A stretch of 64,000 bases of DNA from an uncultured delta proteobacterium (GCA_903843965.1 CAIMRY010000008.1:1-64000); one strand, 5' to 3'. Shown: positions 25,931-34,545, counted from the stretch's first letter. Program-made: numbers and translations. The notes: generated from the sequence alone by a model not told the origin.

Positions 25931-26838
25931 CGCCTTCCTCGCATGACAAGACAATAGAGGATTCGCGTAGTGGCGTAAAGTCCGTTGGCGAAGCGCCGGA
26001 GCACGGGCCGGATGGGGGCCGGGGCATAGCCAGCGCGGGGCTGGTCCGCGCCGATGAGCCGGAAGCTGTCGGCAAAGGCCTTGGCGCTGGGGAAATGCTG
26101 CTGGCGTTCTTCGATGTTCTGAAACAGGCGGTCCGGGCCCAGGGCGGCCAGCGCGGCCAGCACGTCCTGCTCCTGGGGCAGGGGAAGCAGGCCCGAGGTC
26201 CGGCCCAGGTCGGCGAAGGCCGCCTCCCACTCGGGAAAGCTGCCCGCCAGCGGCACAGAAAAAGCCAAAAGCGGGGTTTGCTGCGCCAGCCGGGCCAGCC
26301 CCGCCACAGGATCGGCGAACCACTGGCAGGCCAGGTTGGACACGATGGCCGCAGGCGGCGCGGCAAAGGCCGCAGTCTGGCCGTCGAGCACGGCAAAGCG
26401 CAGGCCCTTGCGCTGTTCGCCATGCTGTTCGCCAAGGCGCGCCCGGCATTGCGCGAGCATCTCCGGCGCGAGGTCCGTGGCCAGGTACGGCTGACCCGGC
26501 TGGTGCAGCAGCTCCGTCAACAGGCCGGTGCCGCAGCCGATCTCCACCACCGGGCCCTGTTCGCTGTGCTCTTCATCATTATTCTTATGTGCGGGCAGGC
26601 CGCCGTGCGCGCGCACAAAGGCCGCCAGGGCTTGGGCCGTGTGCTGCTGGAGGTGCGCGTGCCGGGAGTAGTCCCCGGCGCGGCGGCCAAAGCTCTGCGC
26701 CACGGCCAAGGTGCGGGATTGGGGCGAGGGCCTGTCAGCTGAGGTCGCGTCAGCCGAGGTCATATCAGCCGAGGTCATATCAGCCGAGGTCATATCAGCC
26801 GAGGTCATGTCAGCCGAGGTCGCGTCAGCTGAGGTCAT
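25927..26838 (-). CDS. bioC: Malonyl-ACP O-methyltransferase BioC with variable repeat N-terminus
   Basis: A 303-residue SAM methyltransferase that starts pimelate synthesis by methylating malonyl-ACP. The VVEIGCGTGLLTELL SAM motif and the ILYCLVMRGRR C-terminus are typical. The N-terminus is unusual: seven near-identical five-residue units (MTSAD or ATSAD) coded by a 15-bp tandem repeat. Five of these contain ATG in frame. The start at 26838 is the first with GGGAG upstream and gives a 14-base overlap with bioH. A second 12-bp tandem duplication occurs at 26412-26435. Confidence 0.88.
   Translation of the reverse strand: MTSADATSADMTSADMTSADMTSADMTSADATSADRPSPQSRTLAVAQSFGRRAGDYSRHAHLQQHTAQALAAFVRAHGGLPAHKNNDEEHSEQGPVVEIGCGTGLLTELLHQPGQPYLATDLAPEMLAQCRARLGEQHGEQRKGLRFAVLDGQTAAFAAPPAAIVSNLACQWFADPVAGLARLAQQTPLLAFSVPLAGSFPEWEAAFADLGRTSGLLPLPQEQDVLAALAALGPDRLFQNIEERQQHFPSAKAFADSFRLIGADQPRAGYAPAPIRPVLRRFANGLYATTRILYCLVMRGRR
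26412..26435. repeat. 12-bp tandem duplication inside bioC
   Basis: GCTGTTCGCCAT and GCTGTTCGCCAA lie side by side in frame and code the repeated GEQ in GEQHGEQRK. Confidence 0.8.
26735..26838. repeat. 15-bp minisatellite covering the bioH stop and bioC start
   Basis: Seven consecutive units of a 15-base sequence close to TCAGCCGAGGTCATA. The unit carries both the ATG of bioC and, on the other register, the bioH stop TGA. Because the length is a multiple of three, extra units do not break bioC. Confidence 0.95.
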
Positions 26839-27517
26839 GGAGGAACTCCCGGACCAGCCGCTGGCAGTCATGCGGGCGGGTCATGGGCAGGGCGTGGCCG
26901 CCGGTGGTGAGCAGCGTGAGCCGCGAACCCGGCAAAAGGGCCTGGGCCTCCTCGGCCAATGCGGTCGGCACGATGCGGTCGTCCTGGGCGTGCAGGAGCA
27001 GCGTCGGAACTGGGCGCCTAGGCCGGGCCAAATCGGGGGACAGATCAAGGTCGCGCAGGAGCTCCAGGTCGGCGCGCAGGCGCTCCAGACTGGCGGCCGA
27101 CGGCAGGGGCAGCGGCGTGACCCGGTGGCCGCAACGTTTGTGGAAGCGCGCCAGCACGTCCTGCGGGGCCGTGTCCAGCCGGGCGAGCATGGCGTCGAGC
27201 ATGTCCGTTGACGTGCCGGTTGACTGGCCGGACTTCTGGCAGAAGCGCAGGAATCCGCCGATGCCGACCAGCCCGCGCCAGGAAACGTCCATCTGAAGCA
27301 GCCGCGCAAAGCCCAGGGAATGCCCGACGCCGAGCCAGCCGTCGGGATTCGCGGGCAGGATGTCCTTCAGCCTTTCCGGCAGGCTTGACGGCAGGTCTGG
27401 CGGGCCGAAGTATCCGGCGTCGAGGACAATGACCGGGGCCGGTCTGAGGGCTGCGACGAGGCTGTCCCAGGTCTGCGGGCCGTAGCCCCAGCCGTGCAGG
27501 AACACCAGGCCGGTCAT
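26825..27517 (-). CDS. bioH: Alpha/beta hydrolase, probable BioH-type pimeloyl-ACP methyl ester esterase
   Basis: A 230-residue alpha/beta hydrolase with HGWGYGPQTWDSLVAAL at the N-terminus (as in BioH), nucleophile motif GHSLG, catalytic Asp in DDRIVP and His in TTGGHALPM. It should release pimeloyl-ACP from its methyl ester after BioC action. Its start overlaps the bioF stop (ATGA) and its stop lies inside the bioC repeat. Its place in the cluster strengthens the BioH call, though the sequence alone would fit other esterases. Confidence 0.8.
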   Translation of the reverse strand: MTGLVFLHGWGYGPQTWDSLVAALRPAPVIVLDAGYFGPPDLPSSLPERLKDILPANPDGWLGVGHSLGFARLLQMDVSWRGLVGIGGFLRFCQKSGQSTGTSTDMLDAMLARLDTAPQDVLARFHKRCGHRVTPLPLPSAASLERLRADLELLRDLDLSPDLARPRRPVPTLLLHAQDDRIVPTALAEEAQALLPGSRLTLLTTGGHALPMTRPHDCQRLVREFLHDLS

Positions 27518-28671
27518 AGGCCGCGCAGGGCCTCACCGAGGCTGCGCACGAGGCGGTCGATGTCCGCATCCGTGTGCCGGGCCGAGAGGCCCAGGCGCAG
27601 GCGGGAAGCGCCCTGCGGAACCGTGGGCGGGCGTACGGCGGACACGCGGATGTTCACGGCCGCCAGTGCGTCGCGCGCTGCGACCGTGCGCACCGGGTCG
27701 CCCAGGATCACCGGCACGATCTGCGTGGTCGACGCGCCCGTGTCCAGGCCCAGGCCGCGCAGGGCTGCGCGCAGCCGCTGCGCGCGGGCGAGCAGGGCGG
27801 CGCGCTGCGCGTCCATGCCGGGCAAGAGCTCCCAAGCGCACAGGGCCGCGCCGATGGTCAGCGGCGAGGGCGCGGTGGAGAAGATGAAGCCCCCGGCTTT
27901 GTTGATGAGATAGTCGCGCACGAGCGCGGAGCAGGCCACGTACCCGCCGCTGACGCCCAGGGCTTTGGACAGCGTGCCCATGACCACGGTGGTCGGGGCC
28001 AGGTCGATGGTCTCGGCCAGGCCGTACCCATGCGGGCCGAACACGCCGGTGGCGTGGGCCTCGTCCAGGTACAGCAGCGCGCCGAAGTGCAGGGCCAGGG
28101 CCTGGAGCGCGGCCACGTCGGCCATGTCGCCGTCCATGCCGAACACGGTCTCGGACAGGATGAATTTGGGCCGGGGGTCGCCTTTGTGGTTCTCAAGCAG
28201 CACTTCAAGATGCGCCAGATCCAGGTGCCGGTAGCGCAACTGCCGCACCCCGGCCAAGGTGCAGCCCAGGTGCATGCTGGCGTGGTTCAGCCTGTCGGCG
28301 AAGACCAGCGGCTCCGCGCCCAGCGCGACCCTGTCCAGCAGGGCGGCGATGCAGGCGGCGTTGGTCTGGTAGCCGGAGGAGAACGTCAGCGCGGCCTCTG
28401 CGCCCTTGTCCCGGGCGATGCGCGCCTCAAAAGATTCATGCAGGGCGGTGTTGCCTGAAAGCAACCGCGAGCCCGTGGACCCGGCGCCGAAGCGGCGTCC
28501 GGCCTCGGCAGCGGCCACTACCAGCTCGGGCCTGCGGGCCAGCCCCATGTAGTCATTGCCGGAGAAATCCAGCAAGTCCGCCGGGGTGTCCGTTTCGGGC
28601 AGGCGGCGCAGCAGCCCCTCCCGCGCGGACGCGGCCAGGGTGTCGGAGTAGGGGCGCAGGAGATCTGTCAT
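27514..28671 (-). CDS. bioF: 8-amino-7-oxononanoate synthase
   Basis: A 385-residue PLP enzyme that joins alanine to pimeloyl-ACP. The PLP lysine lies in TLSKALGVSGGYVA and the LDEAHATGVFG block carries the cofactor aspartate. The start at 28671 follows the hisF gene by 72 bases. This is the first gene of bioF-bioH-bioC-bioD-bioA, in which every junction overlaps by 4 to 14 bases. Confidence 0.95.
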   Translation of the reverse strand: MTDLLRPYSDTLAASAREGLLRRLPETDTPADLLDFSGNDYMGLARRPELVVAAAEAGRRFGAGSTGSRLLSGNTALHESFEARIARDKGAEAALTFSSGYQTNAACIAALLDRVALGAEPLVFADRLNHASMHLGCTLAGVRQLRYRHLDLAHLEVLLENHKGDPRPKFILSETVFGMDGDMADVAALQALALHFGALLYLDEAHATGVFGPHGYGLAETIDLAPTTVVMGTLSKALGVSGGYVACSALVRDYLINKAGGFIFSTAPSPLTIGAALCAWELLPGMDAQRAALLARAQRLRAALRGLGLDTGASTTQIVPVILGDPVRTVAARDALAAVNIRVSAVRPPTVPQGASRLRLGLSARHTDADIDRLVRSLGEALRGL

Positions 28672-28690
28672 GGGCTGTGTGCCGGGTTGG

Positions 28691-28721
28691 GGCTGCGCCG
28701 GGGGCAAAAACAGGCGCAGCC
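28691..28721 (-). other. Hairpin between hisF and bioF
   Basis: GGCTGCGCC and GGCGCAGCC form a perfect 9-bp stem with a loop containing a run of T on the minus strand. It lies in the 72-base gap between hisF and bioF and could be an attenuator or mRNA end. No BirA-type operator is visible. Confidence 0.45.
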
Positions 28722-28743
28722 GCGGGGTGCGGGGCGTGCGGGC

Positions 28744-29523
28744 CTACCAGGTGGTGCGCATGTGCACGCCCTGGGCGGCGATGTGCTCCTTGAGCTGGCG
28801 GATGGTGAACTCGCCGTAGTGCACGATGGAGGCGATGAGCGCCGCCGAGGCCTTGGCCTGAAGGAAGGCGTCGGCCATGTGCTGTGGGTTGCCCGCGCCG
28901 CCGGAGGCGATGACCGGGATGCGCACGCTCTTGGTCACCTTGCGCGTCAGCTCCAGGTCGTAGCCGTCCTTGGTGCCGTCGGCGTCGATGGAGTTGAGGC
29001 AGATTTCGCCTGCGCCCAGCGCCTCTCCGGTTTTGGCCCATTCGATGGCGTCCATGCCGGTGTACTTGCGGCCGCCGTGGATGACCACCTCGAAGCCGGA
29101 CGGAATCTGCGCGGACTTCTCCACGCGCTTCACGTCCATGCCCAGCACCACGCACTGTGCGCCAAAGGCCGCCGCGCCCTCGCTGATGATGTCCGGGTTT
29201 TTGACCGCGCCGGAGTTGACCGAGCATTTTTCGGCCCCGGCGCACAGCACGGCGCGCATGTCGGCCACGGAATTGATGCCGCCGCCCACGGAAAAGGGGA
29301 TGAAGATCTGGCTGGCCACGCGCTCCACTACGTCGAGGAAGATGCCCCGGCCCTCGCTGGAGGCCGTGATGTCGTAGAACACGATTTCGTCCGCGCCCTG
29401 CTCGTAGTACATGCGCGCGGTTTCCACAGGGTCGCCGATGTCGACATTGCCCTGGAACTTCACGCCCTTGGTGAGCTTGCCGTCCCGCACGTCCAGGCAG
29501 GGAATGATACGCTTACTGAGCAT
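28744..29523 (-). CDS. hisF: Imidazole glycerol phosphate synthase cyclase subunit HisF
   Basis: A 259-residue TIM-barrel enzyme; with HisH it makes imidazole glycerol phosphate. Opening [20 protein letters not shown] has the conserved catalytic Asp. The second active-site Asp lies in ADGTKDGYD. Start at 29523 is chosen over longer readings because it is the conserved start; the ribosome-binding site and first codons exist in a second, upstream copy (see the repeat at 29511-29590). Confidence 0.95.
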   Translation of the reverse strand: MLSKRIIPCLDVRDGKLTKGVKFQGNVDIGDPVETARMYYEQGADEIVFYDITASSEGRGIFLDVVERVASQIFIPFSVGGGINSVADMRAVLCAGAEKCSVNSGAVKNPDIISEGAAAFGAQCVVLGMDVKRVEKSAQIPSGFEVVIHGGRKYTGMDAIEWAKTGEALGAGEICLNSIDADGTKDGYDLELTRKVTKSVRIPVIASGGAGNPQHMADAFLQAKASAALIASIVHYGEFTIRQLKEHIAAQGVHMRTTW

Positions 29524-29590
29524 GCTGGGCCTCCGGCGACACGGCATCGGAAAGAAGTGGGCGGCGCTTACTGAGCATGCCGGGCCTCCA
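29511..29590. repeat. Duplicated hisH/hisF junction
   Basis: A 25-base block (24 of 25 identical) occurs at 29511-29535 and again at 29566-29590, 55 bases apart. Each copy has the GGAGGCC site and an ATG with the hisF codons MLSK. The upstream copy overlaps the hisH stop; the downstream copy is the true hisF start. Confidence 0.92.
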
Positions 29591-30209
29591 GGCAGTAGGC
29601 GTGGAAGTTCTGGAGGAGCTTGAGTCCCGGCGCGCCGCTTTTTTCCGGGTGGAACTGCACGGCCCACAGCCCGGTGCGGCCATGCACGGAGCAGAAGTTC
29701 TCGCCGTACATGGTCACCCCGATGACGAACTCCGGCCTTGGGGCCGGGTGGTAGCTGTGCACGAAGTAGAACTCGGCCTCGGACGGGATGTCCTTGAACA
29801 GCGTGCAGTCCTTTTTCAGCTCCACGCGGTTCCAGCCCATGTGCGGCACGCGGATGGGTGTGCCGTCCTCCTCGGCCCAGGCCGGGTTGAACAGGCGGCA
29901 CTCGCCGGGGATTACGGCCAGGGTGCGGGTGTCGTTCTCTTCGCAGTAGTCGAGCAAAATCTGGCAGCCCACGCAGATGCCGAGAAGCGGCTTCTCCTGC
30001 CAGATGAGGCTTTTCAAGACCTCGTCCAGGCCGCCGGAGGACAGCTCGTCCATGGCTTGGCCAGCCGCGCCCACGCCGGGAAAGATGATCCCGTCGGCGC
30101 TCGCCAGTTGGTCCGGGTCGGCGGTGATCTGGTTCGCAATGCCCAGGTGGTCGAGGGCGCGGCGAACGCTGGTCTGGTTGCCTGCTTTATAGTCGAGGAT
30201 GGCGAGCAT
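29568..30209 (-). CDS. hisH: Imidazole glycerol phosphate synthase glutaminase subunit HisH
   Basis: A 213-residue class I glutaminase. The catalytic Cys is in LGICVGCQ and the His/Glu pair in QFHPEKSG. It supplies ammonia to HisF. The start at 30209 has AAGGAG eight bases upstream. The last residues (EARHAQ) and the stop lie in the duplicated junction block shared with hisF. Confidence 0.96.
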   Translation of the reverse strand: MLAILDYKAGNQTSVRRALDHLGIANQITADPDQLASADGIIFPGVGAAGQAMDELSSGGLDEVLKSLIWQEKPLLGICVGCQILLDYCEENDTRTLAVIPGECRLFNPAWAEEDGTPIRVPHMGWNRVELKKDCTLFKDIPSEAEFYFVHSYHPAPRPEFVIGVTMYGENFCSVHGRTGLWAVQFHPEKSGAPGLKLLQNFHAYCLEARHAQ

Positions 30210-30339
30210 TCCTGGCTCCTTGTCGGCGCGTGTTTCCTGCGGCCTAGTCAATTTCCGGGCCGATGACAAGTGCCGGGGGCAGGCTGCGGCGCGATTTGGT
30301 CCAGGCGCGGCGGCAATGATTGAGACGGGAGCGGCAGGG

Positions 30340-31158
30340 CTATTTGGCGAGAATGCGCAGGAACAGGTCGCCGTTGAAGGGCCCGAGCTTGCGGCCCAGG
30401 CCTTTGAGCCTGATGGGGCGGCCCACCACGAAGTCCGGCGGCAGGGTGATTTCGATGGTTTTGGGGTCGCCGCTGAAGCGGGCGCTGACCGTGATGCGCA
30501 GCATCTTGCCCGGCCCCAGGGCGAAGGCCGGGAAATGCAGTGTCTGCTCGTCGTCCAGCTGGTTGCGCAGCCAGGACTTGATGCCGCCCATGAGACCTTT
30601 GCTCATGTCCAGGTTCAGGGACTTTTCGCCCCACTGGATGTTCAGGTTGCGGCGCTGCGGCGGGTCCTGGCGGCTGGACTCGGCCCCGTGGCCGTGCTTG
30701 TGGCCTGGGCGCGAACCGTGCTGGCCGTGTTTGAGCTGGCTGTAAATGTCCTCAAAGACCTGCCGGGCGAAGGGATCAGTCAAAAGGTCGCGCAGGACCT
30801 CTTCCTCGCGCAGGTGGAAACCCTGGCTGTCCGCCTCACGTTGGGACTTGCGCGCGTCGCGCTTGGCGTTGGCCTGGTTCTGGCTGTAGGCCTTTTCGGC
30901 CCTGGCCTGCTCGGCTTTCGTCTTTGGGCCTGGTGCTGCGCCGGGCCGGGCCTTGGCCTGGCTGGCGGAATCCTCCTTCAGGGTCCGCGTAAGCAGGATG
31001 TACGCTTCGTTGACCAGGCGGAACTGCTCGGCGGCCTTGGGCGAGGGGTTCAGGTCCGGGTGCAGGCGGAAGGCCTGCTGACGGAAGGCCGCCTTGATCT
31101 CCTCCAGGCTGGCCCCGGGGGGCGCCTTGAGGATGCGGTAGCAGTCCTGGACGTTCAT
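30340..31158 (-). CDS. J-domain protein (Hsp40 type, no zinc finger)
   Basis: A 272-residue DnaJ-related protein. The J domain (residues about 3-65) has HPD in [11 protein letters not shown]; the middle is a charged linker with a His/Gly-rich patch, and the C-terminal part ([22 protein letters not shown]) resembles DnaJ/CbpA substrate domain II. There are no zinc-finger repeats. Its stop lies 20 or more bases from hisH's start region. It is upstream-coupled to the YkgJ gene by ATGA at 31155-31158. Confidence 0.82.
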   Translation of the reverse strand: MNVQDCYRILKAPPGASLEEIKAAFRQQAFRLHPDLNPSPKAAEQFRLVNEAYILLTRTLKEDSASQAKARPGAAPGPKTKAEQARAEKAYSQNQANAKRDARKSQREADSQGFHLREEEVLRDLLTDPFARQVFEDIYSQLKHGQHGSRPGHKHGHGAESSRQDPPQRRNLNIQWGEKSLNLDMSKGLMGGIKSWLRNQLDDEQTLHFPAFALGPGKMLRITVSARFSGDPKTIEITLPPDFVVGRPIRLKGLGRKLGPFNGDLFLRILAK

Positions 31159-31670
31159 GGGTCCTTGCGCCGCAGCGAGTCAGAGTTGAGCTCGCCAGCG
31201 AGCACGCCGTCGAGCACACTGACGAAAACCCCGTCGAGGACCAGGGCGTGGGGCGCTTCGGGTCCGGGTTTGTGCACCAGGCCGTGCTCGTGCAGGTAGG
31301 CCACGCCTTCGCTGACGAAGCGCGCGTGCCCGGCCGCGACGTTCACGCCCGGGCAGTCGCTCTGGATCATCTCCCAGCTGGAGGAGTCGACCAGGTTGCC
31401 CCGGAAATAGGGCCAGGCGCGGCAGATGTCGGGCCTGCCGGGATGCACGCCGCAGCCCTCGCCCTGGTGGAAGAAGATGCAGTAGCCGTCGGCCCCGGCG
31501 CGCAGGCGCACCTTGCCGCCTGCGGATTCCGCGCAATCGATCAGCATGGCCTGGATGTCCTGGCCCAGGTGCCGGGCCAGACGCTCGCGGTCGCGCGCGG
31601 TCATGACGATGCCGCCCTCGCCCTGGCAGCAGTGGCCGCAGCGCTGGCAGTTGAAGGAGCGCTCAGGCAT
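31155..31670 (-). CDS. YkgJ-family cysteine-cluster protein
   Basis: A 171-residue protein with the YkgJ pattern CQRCGHCC near the N-terminus and further cysteines at CGVHPGRPDICRAWP (four or more in that block). The family is predicted to bind zinc or iron-sulfur; function unknown. The TGA/ATG overlap with the J-domain gene means both are made together. The overlap with the CoA-binding gene at 31663-31670 shows three genes in one string. Confidence 0.85.
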   Translation of the reverse strand: MPERSFNCQRCGHCCQGEGGIVMTARDRERLARHLGQDIQAMLIDCAESAGGKVRLRAGADGYCIFFHQGEGCGVHPGRPDICRAWPYFRGNLVDSSSWEMIQSDCPGVNVAAGHARFVSEGVAYLHEHGLVHKPGPEAPHALVLDGVFVSVLDGVLAGELNSDSLRRKDP

Positions 31671-32130
31671 GGACGCTCCCCGTGGCCAGGAGGTTCTTGT
31701 GGTCCACCATGAGGCAGCGGTCCTCCACGACGAGCACGGGCTGGCTGTCGGCTGTGGGCTGGCAGACGGCCGTCAGCTGGCCGGAGAGGATGCGTCGGGC
31801 CTCGGCGCTGACGATGCCGGACTGCATCCAGAAGCACAGGGGCCGGGAAGAGAGGCGCAGGAATTCCTCGGCATGGGCCGGGCAGGCGTCCGCAGCGCGG
31901 AACAGGTCGACCAGGTCCACGGGCTCGGGGATGTCGTTCAGGGTCGGGTAGGCCGCAAGCCCCCAGACCTCGGTGCGCTTGGGGTGCACCGGGATGACGC
32001 GGAAGCCCGCAGCGATGAGGTACCGGCCGACCTTGTCCACGGGTTGGCCGGGCTTGTCCTTGGCCCCGACCACGGCGATGGTCTTGACCTTCGCAAGGAG
32101 GACGGCTAGCTCTTTGTCGCTGTGCAGCAT
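31663..32130 (-). CDS. CoA-binding (YccU-like) protein
   Basis: A 155-residue CoA-binding fold protein. The TIAVVGAKDKPGQPVDKVGRYLIAAGF opening and VIPVHPKRTEVWG segment match the YccU/CoA-binding family, and DLVDLFRAADACPAHAEEF is the second conserved region. The start at 32130 has AGGGGAA upstream. Upstream lies a divergent CCGGA-rich gap and the M24 peptidase gene. Confidence 0.85.
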   Translation of the reverse strand: MLHSDKELAVLLAKVKTIAVVGAKDKPGQPVDKVGRYLIAAGFRVIPVHPKRTEVWGLAAYPTLNDIPEPVDLVDLFRAADACPAHAEEFLRLSSRPLCFWMQSGIVSAEARRILSGQLTAVCQPTADSQPVLVVEDRCLMVDHKNLLATGSVHA

Positions 32131-32215
32131 GTATTCCCCTGGCCGAGTTACTCCGGCCCGTCTGACAGGGCGGCCGGTGCGGCGCAGGAAGCTATATCCC
32201 ATTCCGGCGGCGATG

Positions 32216-32410
32216 CCTAGACCCTGGGCCTTGCGTCCGGACAACGACCGGGCAACGCCTGGACACCGCCCGGATACGCCCGGAGATGGGCCGGACTGCG
32301 CACGACGAGGCCCGGACAGCGCCCGGAGATGAGCTGGACACCACCGGACGTCATCGGAGAGCGCCGGAAATCACCGGACACGTAGCCGGACATGGCCCGG
32401 ACACTGATCC
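32216..32410. repeat. CCGGA-rich degenerate repeat in a divergent promoter gap
   Basis: Between the divergent genes starting at 32130 (-) and 32439 (+) is a stretch where CCGGA or GGACA-type motifs recur every 10 to 15 bases (for example CGCCCGGA twice and GCCCGGA). It is about 195 bases long and has no open reading frame that I trust. No promoter boxes are obvious. Confidence 0.65.
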
Positions 32411-32438
32411 GCCACCCTCAAGGACAAGGAGCCCCCGC

Positions 32439-33662
32439 ATGTTTGAAGCCCTGGCCGTCATCCCCGCCGAGGAACTCGCCCTGCGCCATGAACGCTGCCG
32501 CCGCCTGCTGCGCGAGCTGAACCCCGAGGCGGGCGGCCTGCTCGTGTTCAACCGCCCCCAGATCTACTACCTCACCGGAACCCTGGGCATGGGCTGCCTG
32601 TGGCTGCCCCTGGAGGGCGAGCCCCTGCTGCTGCTGCGCAAGGGCGTGGGCCGCGCGGCCCTGGAGGCCCCGTCAGTGCGCTGCGTGGCCTACCGCTCGT
32701 ACAAGGACCTGCCGGGCCTGGCCGCCGAGGGCGGGGCGCCCTTCACGGAGGTCGTGGCCGTGGACCAGGGCGGGCTCTCCTGGCAATTGGGCGCGCTGCT
32801 GGCCGAGCGTCTTTCGTCGCAGCGCTTCGTCTCCGGCGACCTGGCCCTGGCCGTGGCCCAGTCCCTGAAGAGCGAGTGGGAGCTCAAGGTCATGCGCTTG
32901 TGCGGCGAGCGCCACCACATGGCCCTGCACGACATCCTGCCCAAGCTCCTCAAGCCGGGCTTAAGCGAGCGCGAGATAGCGCACCTGGCCTGGAGCGTGT
33001 TCTTCGAGCTGGGGCACCAGGGCATCCTGCGCATGTCGGCCTTTGGCGAGGAGTGCTTCCTGGGGCATGTGTCCGCTGGGGACTCCGGCAATTATCCGAG
33101 CAGCTTCAACGGGCCCCTGGGCCTGCGCGGGGAGCACCCGGCGGTGCCGCTCATGGGCTACGCCGGTCAGCTCTGGGGGCTGGGCCAGCCCCTGGGCCTG
33201 GACATCGGCTTCCAACTGGAGGGCTACCACACGGACAAGACCCAGATGTATTGGGCGGGCAAGGCCGGGAGCATCCCGGACGCCGTGGCCTCGGCCCACA
33301 GCTTCTGCGTGGACGTGCAGGCCTGGGCTGCGGAGAATCTGCGGCCCGGCGCGCTGGTGAGCGATATTTATGCCCATTGCGCCCAGTGGGCGGTCCAGGC
33401 GGGCTTTGGCGAGGGCTTCATGGGCCTGGGCGAGAACAAGGTGCCGTTTCTGGGCCACGGCATCGGCCTGGCCATCGACGGCTACCCGGCCATCGCCAAG
33501 GGCTTTGACCGGCCGGTGGAGAAGGGCCAGGTCTTCGCCCTGGAGCCCAAGCACGGCATCCCCGACTTGGGCATGGTGGGGGTGGAGAACACCTTTGAGG
33601 TCACGGACCAGGGCGCGGTGTGCATCACCGGCGACCGTTACGACATGGTCTGCGTGGAGTAG
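32439..33662 (+). CDS. M24 family aminopeptidase (Xaa-Pro type)
   Basis: A 407-residue pita-bread metallopeptidase. Metal ligands are all present: Asp in LDIGFQLEGYHTDKTQ (two), His in FLGHGIGL, and Glu in ALEPKHG and GVENTFEV. The N-terminal creatinase-like domain is complete. The start follows AAGGAG with eight bases spacing. It cuts N-terminal residues before proline. A tandem duplicate 12-mer follows the stop (33671-33696). Confidence 0.9.
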   Translation: MFEALAVIPAEELALRHERCRRLLRELNPEAGGLLVFNRPQIYYLTGTLGMGCLWLPLEGEPLLLLRKGVGRAALEAPSVRCVAYRSYKDLPGLAAEGGAPFTEVVAVDQGGLSWQLGALLAERLSSQRFVSGDLALAVAQSLKSEWELKVMRLCGERHHMALHDILPKLLKPGLSEREIAHLAWSVFFELGHQGILRMSAFGEECFLGHVSAGDSGNYPSSFNGPLGLRGEHPAVPLMGYAGQLWGLGQPLGLDIGFQLEGYHTDKTQMYWAGKAGSIPDAVASAHSFCVDVQAWAAENLRPGALVSDIYAHCAQWAVQAGFGEGFMGLGENKVPFLGHGIGLAIDGYPAIAKGFDRPVEKGQVFALEPKHGIPDLGMVGVENTFEVTDQGAVCITGDRYDMVCVE

Positions 33663-33670
33663 GGCCCTGC

Positions 33671-33696
33671 GGGCCGACGTGAGCGGGCCGACGTGA
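33671..33696. repeat. 12-bp duplicate downstream of the M24 gene
   Basis: GGGCCGACGTGA occurs twice with a 2-base spacer, 9 bases after the stop codon at 33660-33662. Confidence 0.8.
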
Positions 33697-33788
33697 ATGG
33701 GGCATTGTGACCGGCCCGAAAGGGTCAGGCCGCCCTGATCAGGGCATGCCGTCCCGGCCTTCACAACCGAGTCGGCTCGACCAGGCCG

Positions 33789-33858
33789 CAGGTTGAAAAC
33801 CTCAGGCTGAAAACCTCAGGTTGAAAACCTCAGGCTGAAAGCTTCAGGCTGAAAGGTT
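33789..33858. repeat. 14-bp minisatellite at the sixA-like 3' end
   Basis: Five consecutive 14-base units, CAGGTTGAAAACCT and variants (CAGGCTGAAAACCT, CAGGCTGAAAGCTT and so on). The last unit runs into the stop codon of the minus-strand gene at 33858. Confidence 0.92.
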
Positions 33859-34349
33859 CAGGACGAGGCGATCATCTGGAGCTGCGGGCCTTGCAGCAGC
33901 CAGCGCAAGGTGCCGGAGCGGCTGCCCAGGCCGGTTGCGCCGATGGCCAGCAGCGCCCCGGACTCCAGCGCCAGGGAGAGCCTGGGCCCGCTGGTGAGCA
34001 GGTGCGAGGCCAGGTCGCCCAAAAGCGGCAGCTCGCCGCAGAGGAAGATGGACTGGTAGCGCTCGCACACGCGCAGCTGCTCCAGGCAGGCCTTGAGGCT
34101 CACGGTCGGGTCCAGCCCGGCGAAGGTGGTCACGCTGGAGGCGGCGTAGCCCAGCCCCTCGGCCACGATGCGCGTGGTCTGGACAGCGGCGCTGCGCGGG
34201 CTGGTCAGCAGGGCGTCGTACCACAGGCCCATGATGCGCATGGCCTGGGCAGCGGCGGTGATCTGGTTCTGGCCCACCGGGCTCAAGGGCTGGTTGGCGT
34301 TGACTTCCTGGGGAAGGCAGGGGCCGTGTTGCATCAGGTACAGGTTCAT
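33858..34349 (-). CDS. SixA-like phosphohistidine phosphatase (histidine phosphatase fold)
   Basis: A 163-residue phosphatase. It begins with MNLYLMQHGPCLP, where the usual RHG is QHG: the Arg is replaced by Gln, which departs from the catalytic RHG triad. The LSPVGQNQITAAAQ and SPRSAAVQTTRI blocks match SixA. The start at 34349 has GGAGGGAG upstream. The 3' end is carried by the 14-bp repeat. The Q for R change may reduce activity. Confidence 0.85.
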   Translation of the reverse strand: MNLYLMQHGPCLPQEVNANQPLSPVGQNQITAAAQAMRIMGLWYDALLTSPRSAAVQTTRIVAEGLGYAASSVTTFAGLDPTVSLKACLEQLRVCERYQSIFLCGELPLLGDLASHLLTSGPRLSLALESGALLAIGATGLGSRSGTLRWLLQGPQLQMIASS

Positions 34350-34545
34350 GGCTCCCTCCAGCTTTGGTTCGCACAGTAGGTATCCACTAGCCCAAGGCGT
34401 TGTGGGCTGCAAGCTCCGCCACGCTGCGCACTTGCCAGCCTGTCCTGGTCGGCGTAGGGACATGGATGTTTCCGTTCGACATGCTTCATCTTTGTTCACC
34501 CGCTGGGGTGCTGCGCTCCCGCACGCCACGGCCTGGAGGCCTTTC

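Noticed and set aside
28744-29901. 385-codon version of hisF extending upstream
   Set aside because: The extra N-terminus overlaps hisH in another frame and has no HisF similarity. The conserved start is at 29523.
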